From assembly GCF_021654775.1 (NCBI RefSeq), contig NZ_AP025343.1, positions 1,240,001 through 1,304,000 on the forward strand: 64,000 nucleotides of DNA. The letters are read 5' to 3'. A model generated the notes under the pieces. The model worked only from the letters and a program-made list of their open reading frames with translations. It searched no databases and was not told where the DNA came from. Below, one piece after another: positions 25,640 to 34,958 of the stretch. The DNA is from Paenibacillus azoreducens. Its GTDB lineage: Bacteria > Bacillota > Bacilli > Paenibacillales > Paenibacillaceae. Positions within the stretch are counted from its first letter, which is position 1. Each line of letters begins with the position of its first letter. The position numbers and the translations under genes were made by a program.

Positions 25640-26727
25640 GCCGATATTCGCTCGAAAACTACGAGAAGTATAAAACCGTAAAAATCCGGCCGGAGCCCTT
25701 ATCCCAAAAAAGTGATGTTTCAAACCACGGCCTATTCGAATATGTTGCCTTTTCGTGGAAAGAACTAGAGCCGGACCGAGGAGAATATAGGCTTGAAGGG
25801 ATTCAAGAAGCACTTAATACCGCAAACAATCCTACTCTAGTCCTGACACCGGACTTGCCTCGATGGGTCAAGGATGACGCCGATGATTGTTTTGCGGCTT
25901 TGGTCCGAAAAGTCGGGAGTTATATCGACGCGGACAGACGCCTTGCAGCCGTCGTGATTTCGACCTTGGCTGACAGCAAGGAAGAATGGAACGCTTATAT
26001 CGATTCTTTCGAAACGCAGACGCTGCTTGCCGACTTGCAGAACGATAGACTCATTCGGCATTTAAGAGAACGCAGCCGTGGATTCGGCCTGCTGGTCAAA
26101 TGCAGCGAGGAGAATTGGATCGAATGCTGCGAGGCTTTTGCCAGAAACCATCTGCAGAAGGTATGGAAGAGTTATCCTGTTGTCCTCCATGTGACTGATG
26201 ACGCTTGCGGTCCTCATAGCAGACGCGAGGCATATCGCTGGCATGCTGGCCTCTCCAACGTGAATATAGGGCTTGGATATAACCTGACTTTGCGCAGATT
26301 GACTTATCCGGAAACCGTATCCAGCCGCGGGAGTTTACCGCTGCGATTTTGGTTTGTCAACACGGGCAGTTCGAGAATTTATCGGAAATTTCAATTATGG
26401 GTGCAGCTAAAGCAGGGCGAGGTTTCCTATGAGCTTCCGCTGCTTGGGGGAACGGATTCATGGTTAACCGGGGATCTTGTTCATAACGAAATGATACCTT
26501 TGCAGGATATGCCGGCGGGTGAATATACGCTCAGTGTGGGACTCTTTTTCGAAGACCGTTCTTACATCCCGCTGAATATACGGAATCAACAACAAGATGG
26601 ATATTATGAGATGGGTACGATCCAAGTCGAAATCACCGATGAAGATCCGCTGATGAATATATGGGATTCGTACGATCCGGAAGGGTATTATCCATTGGAA
26701 GACCCTAAGCTTCCGGAAGCAGACTAG
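25636..26727 (+). CDS. Second, shorter DUF4832 protein
   Basis: 363 residues, ATGA overlap with the acyltransferase gene. It has the same C-terminal sandwich as the first operon protein (NLTLRRLTYPETVSSRGSLPLRFWFVNTGSSRIYRKF aligns with FELRKFTYDSVVKAGG...). The N-terminal barrel is reduced: FSWKELEPDRGEYRLEGIQEAL is kept, but the GAWGEGGG-like catalytic segment is not seen. It may be a non-catalytic partner or an enzyme with different residues. A 58-bp repeat (26735) follows. Confidence 0.7.
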   Translation: MSRYSLENYEKYKTVKIRPEPLSQKSDVSNHGLFEYVAFSWKELEPDRGEYRLEGIQEALNTANNPTLVLTPDLPRWVKDDADDCFAALVRKVGSYIDADRRLAAVVISTLADSKEEWNAYIDSFETQTLLADLQNDRLIRHLRERSRGFGLLVKCSEENWIECCEAFARNHLQKVWKSYPVVLHVTDDACGPHSRREAYRWHAGLSNVNIGLGYNLTLRRLTYPETVSSRGSLPLRFWFVNTGSSRIYRKFQLWVQLKQGEVSYELPLLGGTDSWLTGDLVHNEMIPLQDMPAGEYTLSVGLFFEDRSYIPLNIRNQQQDGYYEMGTIQVEITDEDPLMNIWDSYDPEGYYPLEDPKLPEAD

Positions 26728-26734
26728 TGGAAAT

Positions 26735-26792
26735 GAAAGAACATTTCACCCGGCTGCCCCCATCCGTATAAATGTTGGTTCAACTTATATAG
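26735..26792. repeat. 58-bp intergenic repeat, copy 1
   Basis: Begins GAAAGAACATTTCACCCGGC and ends TTGGTTCAACTTATATAG. A near-identical copy is at 48056-48114. Here it lies just upstream of the dehydrogenase gene. Confidence 0.65.
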
Positions 26793-26823
26793 GACAAATA
26801 CAAGTTCACTGGAGGTAATGGAT

Positions 26824-28083
26824 TTGAAATTAGCATTAATCGGCGCAGGACAACGAGGCATGATCTATACAAGACATGCTTACCAAAGCGAGGAGATTGT
26901 CGCGGTCGTTGAACCGGATGAAGGCAGAAGAAAGGCGGCGGCGGACGAGTTTCAGATTCCTCTGGAGAGACAATTCGAATCCGTAGACGAATTTTACCGG
27001 CTTGGTAAAATTTGCGATGCCGTTATTATTTCTTCCATGGATCGGGACCATTATGCGCAAACAATGGAAGCGCTTCATATCGGTTATGATATTTTGCTTG
27101 AAAAACCCATTTCGCCAAGTCCCGAAGAATGCTTGAAAATACAACAAAGAGCCAATGAAAAAGGCCGCAAAGTGATTGTATGCCATGTACTCAGATACAC
27201 GAATTTTTTTGCGGAGATCAAGAAAATCATCGATAGCGGCGAGCTCGGCAAAATCATCACCATTCAGCATAACGAGAACATCGGCAATTTCCACATGGCC
27301 CATTCCTTTGTAAGGGGCAATTGGAGAAGAAGCGATCTGGCGAGTCCGATCATGATGCAGAAGTCCTGCCATGACATGGATATTCTAGCCTGGCTGGTGG
27401 ATAGCGGGGCCAAACGAATCTCTTCCTATGGCAGCCTCGCTTATTTTAAAGAGGAAAACGCGCCGGCCGGCAGCGCCGAGCGATGCCTGGACTGCAAGGT
27501 GGCTGCGGACTGCCGTTTCGATGCCAGAAAAGCATATCTGCCTGTACGAGGGCAATGGCCGGCTACGGTCGTTTCGGCGGATCCGACGGAAGAAGGATTG
27601 CTTCAGGCGCTGGAAACGAGTCCGTACGGACGCTGCGTTTACCGGATGGACAATGATGTGTGCGATCATCAGGTGACCGTCATCGAGTTTAAAAACGGGG
27701 TCACGGCAACGTTTAATTTAAGCGGGTTTACCAATAAAATGCACCGCACGCTCAAAATCATGTGCGAACATGGAGAAATTCGCGCGGATGATTACTCGAA
27801 TATCATTGAAGTCACAAGGTTTAACTCCAATATGGCTGAGGCCAGCCAGCAAACGATCATTCGGCCGGCAGCCATGGGCGGCGGGCATCATGGCGGCGAT
27901 ACCGGTCTGATGAACGACTTTTTGGAAAATTTGGAGAAGGCCGATTTCAACAGCAGATCCTCCATTGACATGTCCGTCGAAAGTCATCTGATGGCTTATG
28001 CAGCGGAAGAGGCAAGGGTGACCGGCACGGTTATTGATCTTGATCTTCTCAAGGAGCAGCTTGAACATAGTGTTACGGCATAA
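26824..28083 (+). CDS. Gfo/Idh/MocA-family sugar dehydrogenase
   Basis: About 419 residues. GGAGGT at 26811-26816 leaves only one base before ATG 26818 but seven before TTG 26824, so TTG is the start. N-terminal Rossmann fold with ALIGAGQRG (NAD(P) binding), the family's EKPIS motif near residue 95, and a substrate domain with the conserved SCHDMDILAWL helix. An unusual insertion carries four cysteines (RCLDCKVAADCRFDARK plus a later GRCVY), suggesting a metal-binding site as in some family members with a ferredoxin-like insert. It probably oxidises the imported or de-acylated sugar. Confidence 0.88.
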   Translation: MKLALIGAGQRGMIYTRHAYQSEEIVAVVEPDEGRRKAAADEFQIPLERQFESVDEFYRLGKICDAVIISSMDRDHYAQTMEALHIGYDILLEKPISPSPEECLKIQQRANEKGRKVIVCHVLRYTNFFAEIKKIIDSGELGKIITIQHNENIGNFHMAHSFVRGNWRRSDLASPIMMQKSCHDMDILAWLVDSGAKRISSYGSLAYFKEENAPAGSAERCLDCKVAADCRFDARKAYLPVRGQWPATVVSADPTEEGLLQALETSPYGRCVYRMDNDVCDHQVTVIEFKNGVTATFNLSGFTNKMHRTLKIMCEHGEIRADDYSNIIEVTRFNSNMAEASQQTIIRPAAMGGGHHGGDTGLMNDFLENLEKADFNSRSSIDMSVESHLMAYAAEEARVTGTVIDLDLLKEQLEHSVTA

Positions 28084-28094
28084 TCGTTTAATTC

Positions 28095-28210
28095 AGGATT
28101 TTGCAAAATTCGATTCCGGCCGCTCCCGGGTCCAATATATAGACGAACTAAACCGTTTCATCCTATATATTGCTGATTGATAGCCGCTCTTTGGATTCTT
28201 GCAAAATCCT
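28095..28210 (+). promoter_or_regulatory. Nested inverted repeats between dehydrogenase and permease
   Basis: Outer arms AGGATTTTGCAA (28095-28106) and TTGCAAAATCCT (28199-28210) are perfect 12-bp complements; inner arms CAATATATAG (28133-28142) and CTATATATTG (28163-28172) are perfect 10-bp complements. A 116-nt two-level stem in the middle of an operon could stop, process or protect mRNA. Confidence 0.55.
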
Positions 28211-28238
28211 CAATTCACAATGCAAAGGTAGTGATGGA

Positions 28239-29165
28239 ATGAATCCAGTGGGTAAGGGGTTCCTATATGAAATAAAGAAAAACAGAATCTTGTATCTCAT
28301 GTGCGTGCCTGCTCTTATTATTCTGATCATGTTCTCCTATATCCCTTTTGCAGGCGTATGGATGGCATTTACCGATTTTAATGTCGTTGACGGCATCTTT
28401 GGCAGTAAATTTGTCGGTCTGGACAATTTTAAATACTTTTTTTCGGCGAACAGCATGGGCTGGAAGGTTACTTACAACACGTTATATATTAACTTTTTCA
28501 GCCTCATCTTAGGCATTATCATTCCGGTCAGCATCGCTATTTTCATCAATGAGATCCGGCATAAAGCCTACAAAAAGATTGCTCAAAGCATGATGTTTTT
28601 TCCCTATTTCATATCGTGGGTTGTCGTGGGAGCGATCCTGTACGGCATTTTCTCCACGGATGTGGGTGTTGCCAATCAAATTCTGAAGTTCTTTGGAGCG
28701 GATCCGATCAGTTGGTACTCGGAGCCGAAGTATTGGAAATGGATCATTATCTTGTCGAGCGTGTGGAAATGGAGTGGGTACAGTTCCATCATTTATATGG
28801 CGGCGATGGCTAACTTTGACGCGAGCTTATATGAAGCGGCCAAAGTCGACGGCGCCAGCAAACTCCAGCAAATCCTGCATTTAACCGTGCCCATGCTGAA
28901 ACCGACGATCATCGTCTTAAGCTTGCTGAGCATCGGACGGATCTTCTATGGCGACTTCGGCATGATTTACGGCATCGTCGGCAACAATCCGGTCCTGGTG
29001 GATGAGGTAACGGTCATCGATACGTATGTTTATCAGTCGATGCGTACGCTGGGATTTTCCTACTCTACGGCCATCGGGCTATTTCAGTCTTTGATGGGAT
29101 TGATCCTGATTACGGCTGCGAACCAATCTGCTAAGAAAATAAATGACGGAGAGGGTCTATTTTAA
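28239..29165 (+). CDS. ABC transporter permease, LplB type
   Basis: 308 residues from ATG 28239. Six membrane helices, starting with LMCVPALIILIMFSYIPFAGVWMAF, and the EAAKVDGASKLQQILHLTVPML loop that docks onto the ATPase (EAA motif). LplB/YtcP-type permeases import complex oligosaccharides and use a shared ATPase such as MsmX, which fits the absence of an ATPase gene here. Its stop overlaps the next start (TAATG). Confidence 0.93.
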   Translation: MNPVGKGFLYEIKKNRILYLMCVPALIILIMFSYIPFAGVWMAFTDFNVVDGIFGSKFVGLDNFKYFFSANSMGWKVTYNTLYINFFSLILGIIIPVSIAIFINEIRHKAYKKIAQSMMFFPYFISWVVVGAILYGIFSTDVGVANQILKFFGADPISWYSEPKYWKWIIILSSVWKWSGYSSIIYMAAMANFDASLYEAAKVDGASKLQQILHLTVPMLKPTIIVLSLLSIGRIFYGDFGMIYGIVGNNPVLVDEVTVIDTYVYQSMRTLGFSYSTAIGLFQSLMGLILITAANQSAKKINDGEGLF

Positions 29166-30061
29166 TGATGAAAAAAAATAGGTTGCTTGGCGATAGATTG
29201 GTGATCGGCGTAGCTTATGTTTTCATTGGCTTATTTGCGCTTATCTGTCTGTACCCTCTAATTTTAACCCTAAGCGTATCCTTTTCTTCAGAACAGGCGA
29301 TTGCGAGGAACGGATATTCGATTTTTCCTCTTAGCCCCAGCGTGGATACCTATAAATATATCTTTGTGAACAGCGGTATGAAAATATTGAAATCCTACGG
29401 GGTGACCATTTTTGTGACTGTTGTGGGAACGGCAGGCGCTTTGCTGATTACAAGCATGATTGCATTTTCTCTATCCATCAAAAAGCTGAGATACCGTAAC
29501 ACACTTGCCTTTATTTGTAACTTTACGATTATCTTTTCGGCTGGCTTAATCCCGTGGTACATCGTGAGCGTCAATTATTATGGACTGAAGAACAGTATTT
29601 TGGCCTTAATTCTTCCTTCCATATTTAGCGTGTGGAATATGTTTCTGCTGCGCACGTATTTTGCAAGCGTTTCCCCCGCTTTATATGAAGCTGCTGAGAT
29701 CGACGGGGCCAATTATTTTACGATTTATGTTAAGGTAGCGCTTCCATTAAGCAAGACCGCGCTGCTTACGGTTGGTTTGATGTATGCACTGCAATACTGG
29801 AATGATTGGTGGCATGCTCTGATCTTTGTGAATGATCGCGATTTATTTCCGCTGCAATATTATCTCTATAACATTTTGTCCAACGTCAATGCCATTAGTT
29901 CCGGACGCATTCCATCAGGGGCTTCAGGCAATATCACCTTGCCCGCTGAAACGGTGAAGATGGCGATTACGGTGATTACGATCGGACCGATCATTTTCCT
30001 TTTCCCTTACATTCAAAAATACTTCGTGCACGGGATCATGACCGGCGCAGTCAAGGAATAA
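29165..30061 (+). CDS. Carbohydrate ABC transporter permease, YtcP type
   Basis: 298 residues, six membrane helices, EAA motif YEAAEIDGANYFTIYVKVALPL. Starts with the A of the preceding stop codon, so translation is coupled. It forms the heterodimeric channel with the LplB-type protein. Confidence 0.93.
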   Translation: MMKKNRLLGDRLVIGVAYVFIGLFALICLYPLILTLSVSFSSEQAIARNGYSIFPLSPSVDTYKYIFVNSGMKILKSYGVTIFVTVVGTAGALLITSMIAFSLSIKKLRYRNTLAFICNFTIIFSAGLIPWYIVSVNYYGLKNSILALILPSIFSVWNMFLLRTYFASVSPALYEAAEIDGANYFTIYVKVALPLSKTALLTVGLMYALQYWNDWWHALIFVNDRDLFPLQYYLYNILSNVNAISSGRIPSGASGNITLPAETVKMAITVITIGPIIFLFPYIQKYFVHGIMTGAVKE

Positions 30062-30133
30062 ACGGTGTATGGTTACTGGCCGATCCAGGCTTTTAACATA
30101 GATTAACCATTTTATTAGGGAGGGTCATCATTC

Positions 30134-31603
30134 ATGAAAGCAAGGAAAATGCTTATCTTTTTGGTTTTATTGATTGCGTCCGTTTCGGTGATGGCAGGTT
30201 GCGGCAGCGACAAAAAGGAAGGAACAGAGAATGCCGCACTCAAAACCATCCGGATTTTGTACCCTGGTGAGGAAACGGATCGGATGAGCGAATTTCTAAA
30301 AAATGAATTTGCGGAAAAAATGGCTGCCGATCTTGGTTTGAAGGTAGAGGTTGTGTTTGTGCCGTGGGCCCAATATTGGGAGCAAAAAGATATTATGCTG
30401 GCCGCCAATGAACCGATCGATCTGTATTGGGATGGTCTCCCGGATCTTTCTACGATCGTGAACAAGAAGCAAGCGATGGCATTGGATGATTTAATCGAGA
30501 AATATGGTCAGGATATGTTAAAAGTGTTGCCGAAGGAACAGCTTCAAGGCGCAACGATTGACGGCAAGGTTTATGGCATTCCATCGGCGTACGCACCTTC
30601 CTCCGCCATGTATCAGCTGGTCGCCGTTCGTCAGGATATCCTCGAAGCCGTAGGGATGACCGACATCAAAACCGCCGATGATCTGAAAGAATTTGCAACC
30701 AAGGCGAAAGCCAAGTTCCCTGAAATGAAAGGGCCAGCCGACATTATTTTTAAACCGTTAACAAGGTATTTTGGCGATGAACAATATAACTGGATCGCCT
30801 CCGAGGATTTGGTCGTATTCGGGGAAGACAGCAAAAAAGCATATAGTTATTATGAATCAGAGGCTTTCCAGAAAGTAGCGAAGTTTAACCGTGAAATGTA
30901 TAAAGCCGGATTATACACGGAGGATCTGACCATTAAATACAATGAAAGAGACTCCCGCATGCAGACAGGTTTGTATTTATGGGTTGAAGGATCCGTGGGC
31001 AAGGAAATGGAAATCATTAATGCACTCAAAGCCAATGCACCGAACGCCAAAGTTAAAACGTACCTGTTAGCGGAGGATAAACCGCGTTATATTACGGCCA
31101 CGGGCGGAGAGGTTCTGGGCATACCCGTAAACGCTCCAAATCCTGAAGGTGCGATGAAGTTTATAAACTGGATTTATAAGTCCAAGGAAAATTATTTGTT
31201 TGCTCTCTATGGCGTCGAAGGCAAGGACTACGAAATTGTGGATGGAAGAATCAAAAAACTGACCTCTAACGAATTTTTCTATGAATGGATGTTTAGAAAC
31301 CAAAATTACCAAATGTTCGGGCCGGATGTGTCGCAAGAGTCCATCGATAAGTATAAGAGCTGGGATGACAAAGCTATACGATCCGCTTCACTCGGCTTCC
31401 GATTTAATAACGAGAAAGTCAAATCGATCGAAACGGCTCTGAAAGAAGTTACGGGCAAAGACTTGGCCGCTATACGTTCCGGTTTTGTGGACTTTGAAAC
31501 AGGGTATCCCAAGGCCATTGAGAAGCTGAAGAAAGCAGGCATTGATGAATATGTAGCCGAGGTGCAGCGTCAGTTGGACGAGTTTTTGGCTGGTAAAAAA
31601 TAA
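30134..31603 (+). CDS. Lipoprotein solute-binding protein of the ABC transporter
   Basis: 489 residues. Signal peptide ending in the lipobox VMAGC (Cys ~22), then a bilobal family 1-type sugar receptor. The length near 490 is typical of LipO-like receptors that bind oligosaccharides or uronates. GGGAGG precedes ATG. It is the last gene of the LacI-controlled operon. Confidence 0.92.
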   Translation: MKARKMLIFLVLLIASVSVMAGCGSDKKEGTENAALKTIRILYPGEETDRMSEFLKNEFAEKMAADLGLKVEVVFVPWAQYWEQKDIMLAANEPIDLYWDGLPDLSTIVNKKQAMALDDLIEKYGQDMLKVLPKEQLQGATIDGKVYGIPSAYAPSSAMYQLVAVRQDILEAVGMTDIKTADDLKEFATKAKAKFPEMKGPADIIFKPLTRYFGDEQYNWIASEDLVVFGEDSKKAYSYYESEAFQKVAKFNREMYKAGLYTEDLTIKYNERDSRMQTGLYLWVEGSVGKEMEIINALKANAPNAKVKTYLLAEDKPRYITATGGEVLGIPVNAPNPEGAMKFINWIYKSKENYLFALYGVEGKDYEIVDGRIKKLTSNEFFYEWMFRNQNYQMFGPDVSQESIDKYKSWDDKAIRSASLGFRFNNEKVKSIETALKEVTGKDLAAIRSGFVDFETGYPKAIEKLKKAGIDEYVAEVQRQLDEFLAGKK

Positions 31604-31621
31604 GAGTCCGCTATAGCGATC

Positions 31622-31669
31622 AAAAAAAGAGGCCGTCCCCAAAGATTGTAGATCTTGAGGGCGGCCCCA
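31622..31669 (-). terminator. Strong terminator (minus strand)
   Basis: GGCCG.CCCC...AAGAT pairs with ATCTT...GGGCGGCC across a short loop; on the minus strand it is followed by seven T. It ends the GDP-mannose/glycosyltransferase operon and may also stop read-through from the plus strand. Confidence 0.75.
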
Positions 31670-31676
31670 TACCTTC

Positions 31677-33017
31677 CTACCACTCCATCGCAACACGATG
31701 AACATCCCCTTGAGCCAGATCCTTCCCCAACACGACTTCCATCAGTTCAAGATCAGTAATTGCTTTTATTCCATGCTTGAATCCAGCTGTGATTTGTAAA
31801 ACATCGCCCGCCTGCAGTTTATATAGCCTACCTTCCATTAGGATCTCCGCGCTGCCCGTTACAATCGTCACGATTTCCTGCCGCTTCAGATGCCGGTGAT
31901 AGCTCGTATATTTTCCTTGGGTGAGTTTAACCCTCTTGATCATGACTTCCATTCCCGTTTCATCTTTCCAATAATTCAAGACCCGATAGGATCCCCATCT
32001 TTTCTCTTCATACATTGGAATCTGCGGTACATGTTCGAGCCTTTCCTTGATTTGATTGGCTTTATCCTTGTTAGCGATCAGGATGCCATCAGAACTTGCC
32101 GCAACGATGAGATCAGAGACGCCGATAATTTCAATAGGATAGGGAAGTTCGTTAATGAGATGGGTATTCGAGGAGTCATCCGAAATTCGCCCCGATCCAA
32201 TCACTTTGTTCTCGAAATGACCGCTGAGCGCCATCCAACTCCCCAAATCATTCCAATAGCCGTCATATCTCATGACAACAGCAGGCAGTGTGTGTTCCAC
32301 GACTTCCCGGTCGAAACTGGTATTGGCAAGATGTTCGTAATTAGCCAGCCAATGCTCAACTTGGGTCGGATGCCCCTTGTCCTTCAAATACGCCAGCATG
32401 AACTTCAAGGGGAATGCAAATATGCCGCAGTTCCACATCGCGTGATGCCCGATTAAGCGAGAGGCCGTTTGTTCGTTAGGCTTTTCTATGAATTGGCGGA
32501 TGAAAAAATATTCGTCATTCTCCTTGGGCAGAATTGGAACGATATAGCCGAACTGATCGGAAGGATGGGTAGGTTTTGTTCCGAGGAGAGCAAGATCTGC
32601 TTTAGAATGCAAAAGAACATCGGGAAAGCGAAGGAGCAGCCGGAAAAACGCGGTATCTGCGAAAGTGTCTACCGGAAGAATACAAACCGTTTCATTTGGA
32701 TCTGCTTGCAGTTTCTCATGAAGATAACTTACGGCATAGGCGACAGCTGTGAAGGTTCCTCTTTTATAGGGTTCGGCCAGGATCGGGATATGCTCGCCAA
32801 CATAGTTGCGCGTAATTTCCACTTGACTGTGATGGGTGACGATACATGTGGATTGAAGCAACCCCGCCTCATCCAATTGTCGGCATATCCGTTCGATCAT
32901 CGATTCTCTGACCCCTGCTTCGGATTTCAAAAGCTTAAGAAACACCTTGGAGCGAACCTCGTTGGATAAAGGCCACAGCCTTTTTCCGGATCCCCCGCAC
33001 AATAGTACAATGCGCAA
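31677..33017 (-). CDS. Mannose-1-phosphate guanylyltransferase-like, with C-terminal cupin
   Basis: 446 residues. Nucleotidyltransferase core: LLCGGSGKRLWPLS at the N-terminus, AEPYKRGTFTAVAYA, FGYIVPI, IEKPN and NCGIFAF. C-terminal cupin (from ~340, SYHRHLKRQEIVTIVTGSAEIL, LQAGDVLQITAGFKHGI) as in bifunctional ManC/AlgA proteins, but with substitutions in the usual isomerase metal site, so likely only GDP-mannose synthesis. Last of three minus-strand genes; it supplies the sugar donor for the glycosyltransferases upstream. Confidence 0.85.
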   Translation of the reverse strand: MRIVLLCGGSGKRLWPLSNEVRSKVFLKLLKSEAGVRESMIERICRQLDEAGLLQSTCIVTHHSQVEITRNYVGEHIPILAEPYKRGTFTAVAYAVSYLHEKLQADPNETVCILPVDTFADTAFFRLLLRFPDVLLHSKADLALLGTKPTHPSDQFGYIVPILPKENDEYFFIRQFIEKPNEQTASRLIGHHAMWNCGIFAFPLKFMLAYLKDKGHPTQVEHWLANYEHLANTSFDREVVEHTLPAVVMRYDGYWNDLGSWMALSGHFENKVIGSGRISDDSSNTHLINELPYPIEIIGVSDLIVAASSDGILIANKDKANQIKERLEHVPQIPMYEEKRWGSYRVLNYWKDETGMEVMIKRVKLTQGKYTSYHRHLKRQEIVTIVTGSAEILMEGRLYKLQAGDVLQITAGFKHGIKAITDLELMEVVLGKDLAQGDVHRVAMEW

Positions 33018-33057
33018 GCTGATTCCTCCTTTCTTGGGGGAACATCACCCTCCATTC

Positions 33058-34167
33058 TCATTTCTTGGATCGAATGACTTCTTCAATCGCATGTTTCATG
33101 AATGCCCCGGCCCGATCCCAGGATAAATGAAACATATCCTTTCTGCCTTGGCGTCCTTTTTGTTTGCAAAGCCCGGGATTCTGGTACGCTTTCCTCATTG
33201 TTTTTTTCAAGCTGCCCAGATCCGGTTCCGCCCATAGTTGTCCCTTTTGCACAAACAGGTTGCTGAATTTTTTCGAAATGGCTCTGTTCATGCTGCTTGA
33301 CGGGCTCCTTAGCTGATACGGAATGAGGAATGAGTTGCTGTGCGTAAGAAAATCCATTTGCCCGCCCCAACTTGTGGTGATGACCGGTACGCCGCTCGCC
33401 AGCGCTTCCAGAAAAGGCAGCCCAACCCCCTCGCCACGAGTGGGGAGGACGAAAACATTGCCAAGCGTATACAAACCCTTAAGCTGGTTTTCACTGAGCC
33501 GGCGGCCGATAATGACAACGGGGGCTGTATCCTTTTGAATGCCCAATCTTTTTTTGTATTGCAGTATTTTTTGCTGAATCCATTTTTCGTTCTCATGTGC
33601 CGCATATCCGTTCGTTTTGATCACAAGCATGACGTTATCTTTAGAGGAAAACTCTTCCCAATATGCCCTTAAGAGGCCCTCCGGATTTTTGCGATGCTGG
33701 AAGCCAAATACGGACACGAATGTAAACCTGCCTGCCGCACCCGGCACAGACATCTTCTTATTGTTCGGATGAAACTCCTTGGTGTTTACGCCATGGGGAA
33801 CGACAAAAATCGGGACTTTCACGCCGCTGTTCCTTAGCGTTCCTTTATTCTGCCGGGAGGGGACGCAAACCGCGTCAAATTTGTTCATATGGGGAAGCCA
33901 GCCCTTGGGGATCCTGCTTGTTTCCCAAACGGTGTTCAAAATAATGAAATCATATACGCTGCGCTCTTTTTGCCATTGAATGCTGCTGGGAATATGGTGA
34001 TAAATCAGCACCTTTTTGCCTTGGACGCCGTTTTTGCGGTGGTTTGACGCTCCGATGCTAACGGCCACTCCCTGCCGCTTTAGTGCTTGCGCATACGCTC
34101 TGCTGGCACGGCCAAGCCCGCTTGCTTTGTGTACGGGTCCCTTCCAGTAGACATGATAGGGCTTCAT
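33058..34167 (-). CDS. Glycosyltransferase family 4 protein
   Basis: 369 residues of GT-B fold. The N-terminal acceptor domain has GLGRASRAYAQAL. The C-terminal donor domain has FTFVSVFGFQHRKNPEGLLRA, VVIIGRRLSENQLKGLY and VLPTRGEGVGLPFLEALASGVPVI, which contains the E-x7-E motif. It overlaps the preceding DUF6492 gene by 4 bp. GDP-mannose is a likely donor, given the next gene. Confidence 0.88.
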   Translation of the reverse strand: MKPYHVYWKGPVHKASGLGRASRAYAQALKRQGVAVSIGASNHRKNGVQGKKVLIYHHIPSSIQWQKERSVYDFIILNTVWETSRIPKGWLPHMNKFDAVCVPSRQNKGTLRNSGVKVPIFVVPHGVNTKEFHPNNKKMSVPGAAGRFTFVSVFGFQHRKNPEGLLRAYWEEFSSKDNVMLVIKTNGYAAHENEKWIQQKILQYKKRLGIQKDTAPVVIIGRRLSENQLKGLYTLGNVFVLPTRGEGVGLPFLEALASGVPVITTSWGGQMDFLTHSNSFLIPYQLRSPSSSMNRAISKKFSNLFVQKGQLWAEPDLGSLKKTMRKAYQNPGLCKQKGRQGRKDMFHLSWDRAGAFMKHAIEEVIRSKK

Positions 34168-34958
34168 TTGGCTCCCTTCTTCGAAGATTTAACATATTCT
34201 TTGCGTTGGTGAAAAGAAATGGAGCGATATGACTTGGTCAGGGAAGACATCTTGGAAGGGGATATTTGCGAAAAACTCGAATGCAAGCTTTTATTGTTTG
34301 CAGGCTTTAAGATCATCTTTTCAGGCTCAGACGAGTATAGGAAGTTCCCATACGTTTCAAATTCCGAAAAAGCGAATTGTTTGGATTTATTCATGCTTTT
34401 CATAATCGCCGAGTACCAGCTGCTGTGATGTTTAGATTCAATCGCTTGTTTTAGCTGCTTTACTTTTGATTTATTGAACAGCATGTAATGGGTCACGAAG
34501 GAGGACCGGGAGGAGCGGCTTTTTCCCATCAATTTTTTATACGTCTTGAAGTATTCGTCCTGGCTCCAGTTTCTGCAGTAAAACACCGTTTTGTTGCCCA
34601 CCTTGAAGACATGCGGGCGAATAAGCACGGTATCGGCATCGATGACCAAATAGTGCTTGGATGAGCACACCTTATCACCGCCCAGCTTAAGCAGCTGCTG
34701 ATAAAGCCATCCGGACCGATCCCACCTTTTGGATTGATAATGGATGTTCTTTTTCGTTATGGGCAGAACTGTATCTTCATGAACGAATCTACACCCCTTC
34801 TTCGCACAAAGATCAAGAATTCTTTGCTTCCGGGGAGCTACAATCATGATTTCGCGGATAGGATGCTTCACATATTTTCTTACTGAATCAATAACATGGG
34901 GGAGTGTAGCCAGATCTTTCTCAATCGCTGGGATTAACACATCAATTGGGGTTGTCAT
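34164..34958 (-). CDS. DUF6492 glycosyltransferase-like protein
   Basis: 264 residues of GT-A look: IDVLIPAIEKDLATLPHVIDSVRKY at the start, then HYLVIDADTVLIRP with the DxD metal motif near residue 109, and FSEFETYGNFLY. The C-terminal ~50 residues are basic and serine-rich. First gene of the three-gene operon; GGAGATGAG before ATG. Probable sugar transfer to a surface or spore glycan, by inference. Confidence 0.75.
   Translation of the reverse strand: MTTPIDVLIPAIEKDLATLPHVIDSVRKYVKHPIREIMIVAPRKQRILDLCAKKGCRFVHEDTVLPITKKNIHYQSKRWDRSGWLYQQLLKLGGDKVCSSKHYLVIDADTVLIRPHVFKVGNKTVFYCRNWSQDEYFKTYKKLMGKSRSSRSSFVTHYMLFNKSKVKQLKQAIESKHHSSWYSAIMKSMNKSKQFAFSEFETYGNFLYSSEPEKMILKPANNKSLHSSFSQISPSKMSSLTKSYRSISFHQRKEYVKSSKKGAK

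Noticed and set aside
32469..32969. Long plus-strand frame within the guanylyltransferase region
   Set aside because: Antisense to a well-supported gene with clear nucleotidyltransferase motifs; a shadow of its codon pattern.
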